Positions 18,272-24,930 of a DNA stretch of 64,000 nucleotides are shown here, piece after piece (positions within the stretch are counted from its first letter, which is position 1; every line of letters starts with the position of its first letter). Both the position numbers and the translations under genes were made by a program. Under the pieces are notes generated by a model. It did no database searches and had not been told where the DNA came from. It saw only the letters and a program-made list of their open reading frames with translations. The stretch is from an uncultured bacterium (lineage in GTDB: Bacteria > Hydrogenedentota > Hydrogenedentia > Hydrogenedentales > CAILVY01): NCBI GenBank assembly GCA_937951485.1, contig CALEDJ010000004.1, forward strand, positions 1 through 64,000. The letters are read 5' to 3'.

Positions 18272-18712
18272 TCAGCCGCGTCGGGCTGGAATGGCAGGCG
18301 CCGCACTGCGGCAGGTGCTGTGACAAGGCGGAATGGGCGCCGCGGGCGTGTTCATGGAGATGCGTGCTGTCAGCACGGTCCTGGTCTCTTCACACTCGAT
18401 TCTTGCAGCGGCGCAAGCCGAATCCGGACCGCACGCCTCCCGACCGGTCAGTACGCGCAGGGCGGCTTGAAGCCCCGCCAGATGTTTTTTGTAAAGAAAT
18501 GCCTCGCGGGAGTCTGCGGGGTTGATAAAGGTGGGGGATTCCGGCGACAACGCAAGCACCTCCTCCACAGAAAGTCCCCGGAGAGCATCCAGAAGAAAGG
18601 AGGCATCGCCCACGCCCCGGCCACAGTGCGCTTTGACATAGCGGTATTCCTCCAGATGTCCGTCTTCGGATACCGTCACCCGGAGGTATTCGTTCAGGTC
18701 ATTGCACGGCAT
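18272..18712 (-). CDS. NifU/IscU-like iron-sulfur scaffold protein, divergent
   Basis: 146 residues. The first 60 resemble the IscU/NifU N-terminal domain: CNDLNEYLRVTV, then YVKAHCGRGVGDAS, then LLDALRGLSVEEVLAL. Two of the scaffold cysteines are seen at the expected places, with more Cys in the tail (EACGPDSACAAARIEC, HSTC). The tail does not look like a NifU C-terminal domain. It lies just upstream of ispG, whose product needs a 4Fe-4S cluster, and overlaps the end of the dehydratase gene by 14 bases. A scaffold or regulator role for ispG is an inference. Confidence 0.6.
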   Translation of the reverse strand: MPCNDLNEYLRVTVSEDGHLEEYRYVKAHCGRGVGDASFLLDALRGLSVEEVLALSPESPTFINPADSREAFLYKKHLAGLQAALRVLTGREACGPDSACAAARIECEETRTVLTARISMNTPAAPIPPCHSTCRSAAPAIPARRG

Positions 18713-19058
18713 TTTCGTAGGCCTGTTCCACTTTTGCCGCCCAGATAAAATCGTTTTCGGTCAGCCCGTCCACTTTGTGTGTCCATATTTTGACGGCTGC
18801 CTTACCCCAGCACAAGTAAATATCCGGATGATGGTCCTCCTTTTCTGCGATATTCCCCACCGTGTTCACAAATGCCAGCGCGCTTTTGAAATCCGGGAAA
18901 CGAAACTCCCGTTCCAGATGATGCCCGGCGACCAGTTGCCATGTTGAACCCAACTGCGCATGCAATGCCGCCAGCGCCTCCCCTTCCAGACGCGGCATTC
19001 CGTCGCGACACGGCACGCATTTTCGCGTGGCCAGCAGATCACATTCGTTTTCCGACAT
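18699..19058 (-). CDS. phhB: Pterin-4a-carbinolamine dehydratase (PCD/DCoH)
   Basis: Dehydrates 4a-hydroxytetrahydrobiopterin, recycling the pterin cofactor. 119 residues with the family signature around KEDHHPDIYLCWGKAAVKIWTHKVDGLT: the HHP and the later THKVDGLT carry the catalytic histidines. The ATG at 19058 has GGGAG 10 bases upstream. No phenylalanine hydroxylase is in the window, so its partner could be another pterin enzyme. First gene of the minus-strand run that leads to ispG. Confidence 0.9.
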   Translation of the reverse strand: MSENECDLLATRKCVPCRDGMPRLEGEALAALHAQLGSTWQLVAGHHLEREFRFPDFKSALAFVNTVGNIAEKEDHHPDIYLCWGKAAVKIWTHKVDGLTENDFIWAAKVEQAYENAVQ

Positions 19059-19387
19059 GGTTTTCCACTCCCTGTCATTCTTGTGCTGGGGCGTCATTGC
19101 TGGATTTCTGTTCACGAATCCCATTAATCCTCAAAACCGGTCAGCGCTGCGCTCTCAAGCAGCGTCAGGCGTACGGGAACGAACCCTGACCGGCAACATC
19201 TGAAACACCGCAGTGTGCATGTCTTATTCATGTTCTGATTGACACCGCTGCGATTAAGTTGACTTCCTTGCGTCGGCGGGCCAGACTATGGGCGGGTTTT
19301 GCGCGGTGTTTGAACCTGCACGCAAAGACTTTGGTGGGTGAACGCGGCAGGCAAGAGAAGTTGATTATGCAACCGGAGGGTATGAAC
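19059..19387. other. 329-bp gap between divergent genes
   Basis: The gap lies between the dehydratase start and the Tat-exported isomerase-like gene. A TTGACA occurs at 19239-19244, but no matching -10 box stands at the right distance. I see no hairpin terminator, RNA gene or coding signal. In-frame codons upstream of 19388 give an unconvincing peptide and are taken as non-coding. Confidence 0.4.
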
Positions 19388-20278
19388 ATGGATCGGAGAG
19401 GTTTCTTGAAAACTGCGGCGGTGGCGACTGCGGGCACGGCAATGGTGGGAATGGCGGCGCGCACCGGCGCCGAGGCAACGCAGTATGCCCCGTTACTCAA
19501 GGGCCTTCAACTGGGCCGGTTGCCGGCGGACAAACCCGATGCGGAGCGCTTTGCGCTGGCGAAGGAACTGGGTTTTGACGGCATCGAAGCGCCGCCGATG
19601 GAAGACCTGGAGGCGGCGAAGCGCCTGGGCGGGGCCGCACGGGCGGCGGGCGTACCCATCCATTCGGTTATTTACGGCGGCTGGCAGGCGCCCCTGTCGG
19701 ACCCGAATCCGGCGGTGGTGGAAAAAGGCAAGGCGGGGCTGGAAAACGCTTTGCGCACCGCGCATGCCGTGGGGGCGGACACTGTTCTGCTGGTGCCCGC
19801 CGTGGTGACCGAACAGGTGCGCTACGGGGAAGCATGGGAGCGGTCGCAGGAGAACATCCGCACGATGCTGCCGTTGGCCGAGTCGCTGGGGGTGGTCATC
19901 GCGGTCGAAAATGTCTGGAATAAGTTTCTGCTCAGCCCGCTCGAATTCGCCCAATATGTGGATGAATTCGACAGCCCGTGGCTGCGCGCCTATTTCGATG
20001 TGGCGAATGTCGTCATTTTCGGTTATCCGCAGGACTGGATTCGCACGCTGGGCAAGCGCATCTGCAAGGTGCACATCAAAGATTTCAAGCGGGACGGCTA
20101 CCAGTGGGTGAAACTGCCCTACGAGGGCGATGTGAACTTCCCCGAAGTGCGCAAGGCCCTCGACGAAATCGGATATTCCGGCTGGGGCACGGAAGAGTTC
20201 CCCGCCGGCGATACCGAGTATCTGCGCGAACTGTCGCGCCGCATGACACTGATTGGGCAGGGTGCGGCCAAACCCTGA
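19388..20278 (+). CDS. Tat-exported sugar phosphate isomerase/epimerase-like TIM-barrel protein
   Basis: 296 residues. The N terminus MDRRGFLKTAAVATAGTAMVG is a clear twin-arginine signal, so the folded protein is exported, possibly with metal bound. The rest fits the xylose isomerase-like TIM barrel (AP_endonuc_2): ELGFDGIEAP, GVPIHSVIYGGW, VIAVENVWNKF, RAYFDVANVVIFG, CKVHIKDFK and GWGTEEFPAGD, giving metal-binding Glu, Asp, His and Glu. The ATG at 19388 lies 8 bases after GGAGG. Likely acts on an extracytoplasmic sugar; substrate unknown. Confidence 0.85.
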   Translation: MDRRGFLKTAAVATAGTAMVGMAARTGAEATQYAPLLKGLQLGRLPADKPDAERFALAKELGFDGIEAPPMEDLEAAKRLGGAARAAGVPIHSVIYGGWQAPLSDPNPAVVEKGKAGLENALRTAHAVGADTVLLVPAVVTEQVRYGEAWERSQENIRTMLPLAESLGVVIAVENVWNKFLLSPLEFAQYVDEFDSPWLRAYFDVANVVIFGYPQDWIRTLGKRICKVHIKDFKRDGYQWVKLPYEGDVNFPEVRKALDEIGYSGWGTEEFPAGDTEYLRELSRRMTLIGQGAAKP

Positions 20279-20363
20279 AGCAATGCTTCCGGCGCGACAG
20301 CGGTGCGGGATGTCCAGTAGGGCGCATCTGCGGTATGCCGGTCAAGGAGGATGGGGCGGCGTT

Positions 20364-21320
20364 ATGACGACTGTGCGGGATGCGCCGACATTGCGCGACC
20401 GGCTTGCCCCCGAGTTTGTGGCGCAACGGACCGCTTTGGAACAATATCAACCGCCCCGCGAGTTCGGCGTGTGGATGATGATATTTCATCCCCGGTACCT
20501 GCCCATTCTGAGGTGGAGCCTGCGGGTTACGCTGAAATGTCTTGGCCTTTATGGACGCGGTGTGCGCAATGCACACGCCTTTGAGACGCGGGAAAACCGG
20601 GTGTCGCTTCGCAGACTGCCGGCGCCTTTCGCCGGATTCCGTATCCTGCATCTCAGCGATCTGCACCTGGATATCAAGCCGACGATTACCGATGCTTTGA
20701 TTGGGCATTTGCAGGGGCTGCAATACGACTGCTGCGTCATCACCGGCGATTTTCGGGAGGGACTGTGGACCGACCCGGACCGGGCGCTTGCCGAAACGGC
20801 GCGGTTGATGCCACATCTGCGCGGACCGGTCTATGTCGTGCCCGGCAACCACGATTCGCTGGAAATGGCCGAGGCGCTGGAGCGCATGGGCATGCGTGTT
20901 CTTATTAATGAACATGTCATCCTGAAACGCAATGGGGCGGCGGTCTGTCTGGCGGGGCTGGATGATACTCATTACTACCGCACCCATGACTTGACGGCGG
21001 CGCTGCGCGGCGTGCCGGACGGCATGCCTGTCATCGCGCTCGCCCATTCCGGCGAAGTGTATCGGGAAGCGGCGGCGCATGGGGTGGACCTCCTGTTATG
21101 CGGCCACACGCACGGCGGGCAGATCTGCCTGCCGGGCGGCTTTCCCGTCATGCACCATGTCGAGCATCCGCGGGCGATGAGCCGGGGAGCATGGCGCTTC
21201 GACGAGATGCAGGGCTACACTTCGCCCGGCGTTGGCGCGAGCATTCTACCTGTGCGTTTCTTCTGCCCGCCGCAAGTCGTCATTCACATACTGGAAGAAT
21301 CAAAGACAGCGGCGGAATGA
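20364..21320 (+). CDS. Metallophosphoesterase (YaeI/calcineurin-like)
   Basis: 318 residues with the calcineurin-like metal motifs in order: LHLSDLHLD, ITGDFREG, PGNHDSLE, ALAHSGEV and CGHTHGGQ. An N-terminal amphipathic stretch (WMMIFHPRYLPILRWSLRVTL) may sit at the membrane. This is the pattern of YaeI-type phosphodiesterases. The ATG at 20364 lies 13 bases after AAGGAGG. It follows the Tat-exported isomerase by 85 bases on the same strand, so the two may be cotranscribed. Confidence 0.85.
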   Translation: MTTVRDAPTLRDRLAPEFVAQRTALEQYQPPREFGVWMMIFHPRYLPILRWSLRVTLKCLGLYGRGVRNAHAFETRENRVSLRRLPAPFAGFRILHLSDLHLDIKPTITDALIGHLQGLQYDCCVITGDFREGLWTDPDRALAETARLMPHLRGPVYVVPGNHDSLEMAEALERMGMRVLINEHVILKRNGAAVCLAGLDDTHYYRTHDLTAALRGVPDGMPVIALAHSGEVYREAAAHGVDLLLCGHTHGGQICLPGGFPVMHHVEHPRAMSRGAWRFDEMQGYTSPGVGASILPVRFFCPPQVVIHILEESKTAAE

Positions 21321-21338
21321 CAGGCAGGACGTTTGGGT

Positions 21339-21620
21339 TCAGAACAGCCGCTGTATGTTGGATTCTTCCTCGAAAGGCGAACGCGTTCGAGGCTCTTCCT
21401 TGGCGTCGGACTGGTGATAAAAACCAATCTCGATTTCTTCTTTGCCCGATTCAAACTCCTCTACGGAAATACTGCCGATGATCTGCACCGGCAGTCTGGT
21501 GGCGATATTGACGAACGAAACACCTGTCCCCTGCGGCAGCATCGTTGGAGGCTGCTCGGATTTCCATTTCTTTGCGGGTCTTCCCCCTGACCACATTGTG
21601 ATTACGAATACGCTTTTCAT
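21339..21620 (-). CDS. Small protein of unknown function
   Basis: 93 residues, beginning MKSVFVITMWSGGRPAKKW. No family recognised. The composition is like a folded soluble protein (GVSFVNIATRLPVQIIGSISVEEFE) with an acidic C terminus. It ends convergent with the phosphoesterase, 18 bases apart, and lies downstream of the PilZ gene on the same strand. A GTG one codon upstream is the alternative start; the ribosome site is weak. It could be a small partner of the PilZ protein, but nothing in the sequence proves this. Confidence 0.5.
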   Translation of the reverse strand: MKSVFVITMWSGGRPAKKWKSEQPPTMLPQGTGVSFVNIATRLPVQIIGSISVEEFESGKEEIEIGFYHQSDAKEEPRTRSPFEEESNIQRLF

Positions 21621-21653
21621 CACTCACATTCCAATTGGTTGCACGACTCTTTC

Positions 21654-22133
21654 CTACAATCCGATAGACTCGTCCAATTCCATAAGAAACGCATGAATCC
21701 GCCGTCGGTCTCCGTTCTCAATGCTGATGAACTGCACCCCGGCAGCATAACCGTCATGTTCCTTCACAGCCTTGTTCCAGCGCACAACGCCTGAAGCGCG
21801 AATCTTCGAACCGTCCCGCAAAACGACGATCAGGTTCAATTTCTGGCCGATATCCAACTGTTGCCTGCTGAATATGGAACATCCCTCGTCACTGAGGTCG
21901 AGCAGGCGCCCCTTCACGGGATGCTCGGATACCGTCCATTCGTCGGACCGGCCCCAGTTCTCGTGAATGCGCAAGGCGATATGGACTTTGCAGGTATGCC
22001 GGATTGCACGTCGGCGCATATGGCGTTCTTCCCGCGATCTGTCCTCCTGCCGTCGCGCCTGTAATTGCTCCAGTAAATGGACCATTTCCCGGTCCGCCTG
22101 GCGTCGAAGCATCTTTCGCCGTTCTGGAAACAT
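21654..22133 (-). CDS. PilZ-domain protein
   Basis: 159 residues. After a charged helical N terminus (about 45 residues, likely coiled coil) comes a PilZ domain with the cyclic-di-GMP motif: an arginine-rich turn RRRAIRHTCKV followed by LLDLSDEGCSIF (D/NxSxxG). It then runs through GSKIRASGVVRWNK and AAGVQFISIE. PilZ proteins bind c-di-GMP and change motility, polysaccharide or secretion output. Downstream small gene and upstream TPR gene share the strand. Confidence 0.85.
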   Translation of the reverse strand: MFPERRKMLRRQADREMVHLLEQLQARRQEDRSREERHMRRRAIRHTCKVHIALRIHENWGRSDEWTVSEHPVKGRLLDLSDEGCSIFSRQQLDIGQKLNLIVVLRDGSKIRASGVVRWNKAVKEHDGYAAGVQFISIENGDRRRIHAFLMELDESIGL

Positions 22134-22212
22134 TGTCTCCGTCCCCTTTCGGGTTGTAACACTGAAGACATTTTGCAGTCATCGCCGTGGCGGAGCAACT
22201 TCTTCCACCGCC

Positions 22213-22689
22213 TCACGGCGTTACGGGCTGAAACACCAGCCCAAAATTGGCCGCCACCAGCAGCAGAAAGATCAGAACGAGAATCGCGATGCCGCCAATC
22301 TGCAACACTTGACGCCAGAAGTACCCTGTCGGCACAAAGGCTGCCGGCAGCGTATGGCGGGGCGCCTTGAAAAACGGGTCCGGCTCCGGGAGCGGCACCG
22401 CCGCGAATTCCTCCGGATCATCGGGAATTCCGTCGTTCCGGACCAGGCGCATTTTCAGTTCTTGCGCTTCTCTGCAATCATATCGCGCCAGGATTCGGTC
22501 GCAAAGAACCACCGCCTCGATGGGACGGAACAATTTGGCCAGGCAGTGCGCCCGGGCAAGCATCAGTTGCCGCTGGCGGGGAAAATGACGCTCCAATTGA
22601 TTCAGTATCTCCAGGGCCGCCGCATGTTTTCCCTCCAGATAAAGGCGGCCGGCCTCTTTGTACTTTTGTGCGGCTGTGTCGGGATTCAT
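22213..22689 (-). CDS. TPR-like protein with C-terminal membrane anchor
   Basis: 158 residues. Residues about 5-75 look like two tetratricopeptide-type helix pairs (KYKEAGRLYLEGKHAAALEILNQLERHFP, then ARAHCLAKLFRPIEAVVLCDRIL). A charged, proline-rich linker follows, and one hydrophobic helix near the C terminus (IGGIAILVLIFLLLVAANFGLVF). It is probably tail-anchored in the inner membrane with the TPR part in the cytoplasm. The gene lies upstream of the PilZ gene on the same strand; an assembly or scaffold role is a guess. Confidence 0.65.
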   Translation of the reverse strand: MNPDTAAQKYKEAGRLYLEGKHAAALEILNQLERHFPRQRQLMLARAHCLAKLFRPIEAVVLCDRILARYDCREAQELKMRLVRNDGIPDDPEEFAAVPLPEPDPFFKAPRHTLPAAFVPTGYFWRQVLQIGGIAILVLIFLLLVAANFGLVFQPVTP

Positions 22690-22874
22690 CGCGTCCCGTA
22701 TGCTCCCGTTGCCTTTTCCACGTCACCCAATCTAATTATATCCTGATAACTGGGCGGCGTATTACCCCTCTCTCGCAAACAGCATACGCGATTCCCCATA
22801 GTGCAAAGCAAGTTTCGTCGCTTGCAGGTCCGACGGGATATATGCCCCGGCCGCAATCGCTTCGCGGGCGGCGT

Positions 22875-23456
22875 TCAGGACCGGTAATAATCCGGCTCGT
22901 TACCGGCTTTCCACTTGATATTGCAGCCAATGCTGGGTTTCTGGTTCGCCGACACCGGTTTCCCCGCCAGCACCGCATCCAACGCTGCACGCAGGTCCGC
23001 GCCCGTCACCGGCTTACCGTTGCCGGGGCGTGCATCATCCAACTGTCCGCGATAGACCAGTTTGCGTTCCCCGTCAAAGAGGAAGAAATCCGGTGTGCAG
23101 GCCGCCCGGTAGGCTTTGGCCGTTTCCTGGGTGGCGTCGTACAGATACGGGAACGTATAACCCACGGTCCGCGCCTCCTCCGCCATCTTTTCGGGGCTGT
23201 CATCCGGATAATTTGCCACATCATTGGGCATGATGGCCACAATGCCCACCCCCTTTTGCTGGTATTCCCTTGCAATCGCGGCAATTTCGTGCCTCACCAG
23301 TTTCACGAAGGGACAGTGGTTGCAGATGAACATCACCAGCAACGCCTTTTTCCCATCGAAGTACTTCAGCGAGATGATTTTTCCCGTCGTGTCGGGCAGT
23401 GAAAAATCAGGCGCCGGGGTGCCCAGCGGCAGCATTGTTGACGGCGTCTCTGCCAT
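22875..23456 (-). CDS. Thioredoxin-fold redoxin (AhpC/TSA-like)
   Basis: 193 residues. Begins PLGTPAPDFSLPDTTGKIISLKYF, then LLVMFICNHCPFVKLV: the NHCPF turn has one cysteine where thioredoxins have two. This is the pattern of the thioredoxin-like redoxin family with a single peroxidatic-type Cys. A second Cys (RAACTPDFFLF) follows about 80 residues on and could resolve it. No signal peptide, so cytoplasmic. AAAAGGAG lies 9 bases before the ATG. Confidence 0.85.
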   Translation of the reverse strand: MAETPSTMLPLGTPAPDFSLPDTTGKIISLKYFDGKKALLVMFICNHCPFVKLVRHEIAAIAREYQQKGVGIVAIMPNDVANYPDDSPEKMAEEARTVGYTFPYLYDATQETAKAYRAACTPDFFLFDGERKLVYRGQLDDARPGNGKPVTGADLRAALDAVLAGKPVSANQKPSIGCNIKWKAGNEPDYYRS

Positions 23457-23916
23457 AATCGTGATCTCCTTTTGTGATGGGTTTCAGCCCCGATTACAGG
23501 TAACACTCGGGGGAAAGAGGCAATTCCCGGGAACGCGCGAAGGGTTGAAACGACGGCAAGGACAGCAAGGACGGCAAGGACGCATGGAAGGAACAAAAGA
23601 AGCGACGACGAGAATATGGCTCTGCCTGGCGTTCTTTTTTTAACTTTTCTCCCCCGTTACACCGCTCCTGCGATGTAACGCACCACCGCGACGCTCCTGC
23701 GTCGCGGGATGCGGCAACGCGTTTCTTTGGATTGCGTTGTTGCCTGGCGCAGAGCACCCCTCGTTGCACCGCAGGAACGGTGCAACGAGGGGATTTCACC
23801 TGTTTCCCGCATCGTCTATGTTGTCCCTTTTTTCCTTGCTGTCCTTGTTGTCCCTGCTGTCCCTTTTGTCCTTTTTGTTTTTTCTGTCCTTTTCCTGTTC
23901 CCGCTCGCGCTTTGCT
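23457..23916. repeat. 460-bp intergenic block with a hairpin cluster and GGACRGCAAG-type repeats
   Basis: No gene is supported here. Three perfect or near-perfect hairpins lie in a row: 23655-23661 with 23674-23680 (7 bp), 23686-23694 with 23699-23707 (9 bp, 4-base loop) and 23757-23770 with 23779-23792 (14 bp, 8-base loop). Their loops carry CTCCTGCG or its complement. On one side (23551-23582) a run of ggacagcaa/ggacggcaa units, and on the other (23820-23900) the pyrimidine-rich complement-like tract ttgctgtccttgttgtccc. A GGACAGCAAGGAC-type string recurs at 44080-44110. Confidence 0.6.
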
Positions 23917-24759
23917 CTATTTCATCGCGTTCAGGTACTCATTGATGCGCTGGAGCCAGGTGCTGCCCAGGGTCAATTTCCGGTCGCCGCGCGGGGATGT
24001 GGTCGGCGCGATATTCAGGGCGTTTCGCGCCTCCGTCGTCAACGGACGGTAACTGAGTTCATAACTCTTCGCCTTGGCGTCGTCCCGGTTGCGAACGGCG
24101 AGTAGTTCGCCACGCTTTGCGCGGTTGGCGCGCACAGATTTCAGGAAGTCATGCGGGTCTGTTCCGTATTCATAGAGATAGACCGGACCGTATTCGCCGG
24201 TGCCTACCCCCCCAATGATAAGGTCTGTGCCGGCGCGATAGTCCATCATCGCATCCAGCCAGTCGAAGGGCCAGCCGGCATCATAGTCCCATGCGCCGAA
24301 AACGCGGCCCTCGGAGAATCCGTCATTATAGCCGTCGCTGAATCCGCCGTCGAGGTATTCAATGTGGACATCGTTGGCCAGAAACGACCGCCACCCTGGC
24401 TGAAAAGCCATGTCGTAGCCCTCACTGAAACCGATGGTAAAGGCGTAATCATATGCGACGAAATACCCGTCGTTGTACGCGTACCATACGCCGTCCCAAT
24501 AGCCCGCGTCATAGTATGGGAAAGTCACATAGGGAATGCTCCCGCCGCTGTAGTAGATGGGTCCGGCGTCCACCGTGGCCATACTGTCGTCGTAACCCTC
24601 CCAGTATTTTTCATCCACGGCAAAGCCATCTGCGAATCCCGCGTCATACTCCGCGTCGGGATCAGTCAAATAGGGGGGGCACCCGGTCAATCCGAGGGTC
24701 GCCGCAAGCAGCATTGCCGACACCGCCATGCCGGCTCTCCAGCGTCGTATCGTTTTCAT
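23917..24759 (-). CDS. Lipoprotein with YDxGYxDG-type repeats
   Basis: 280 residues. The signal ends in the lipobox LGLTGC, so the mature protein is a lipid-anchored envelope protein. From residue 35 to about 160 it is dominated by tyrosine/glycine/aspartate units: EYDAGFADGF, YWEGYDDSM, PYYDAGYWDG, TIGFSEGYDM, GGFSDGYNDGFSEG. A more ordinary region follows. No enzyme motif. The repeats look like a surface or calcium-binding solenoid, but no named family is recognised. A FecR-type gene lies upstream on the same strand. AAGGAA lies 8 bases before the ATG. Confidence 0.7.
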   Translation of the reverse strand: MKTIRRWRAGMAVSAMLLAATLGLTGCPPYLTDPDAEYDAGFADGFAVDEKYWEGYDDSMATVDAGPIYYSGGSIPYVTFPYYDAGYWDGVWYAYNDGYFVAYDYAFTIGFSEGYDMAFQPGWRSFLANDVHIEYLDGGFSDGYNDGFSEGRVFGAWDYDAGWPFDWLDAMMDYRAGTDLIIGGVGTGEYGPVYLYEYGTDPHDFLKSVRANRAKRGELLAVRNRDDAKAKSYELSYRPLTTEARNALNIAPTTSPRGDRKLTLGSTWLQRINEYLNAMK

Positions 24760-24930
24760 TGGTGCATTTCCTTCTGTGTTGGACGCAGCGTCGTGCCGCG
24801 TTGTTTCCCGTAAATACCGACGCGACAGGATATCGCGTCTTCTATAAGCAGCCCATCACTTGGATGTTTTCTCCCGGCTTTATGGCCGTATGTAAGTTCC
24901 TGGAGCGATTTCATGGAAGTCATTCCTGTA

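Noticed and set aside
19239-19260. TTGACA upstream of the Tat-exported isomerase gene
   Set aside because: No -10 box at 16-18 bases, so not called a promoter.
23494-23799. Possible small gene in the hairpin-rich gap (minus strand)
   Set aside because: It runs through hairpins and simple repeats and has no ribosome site.
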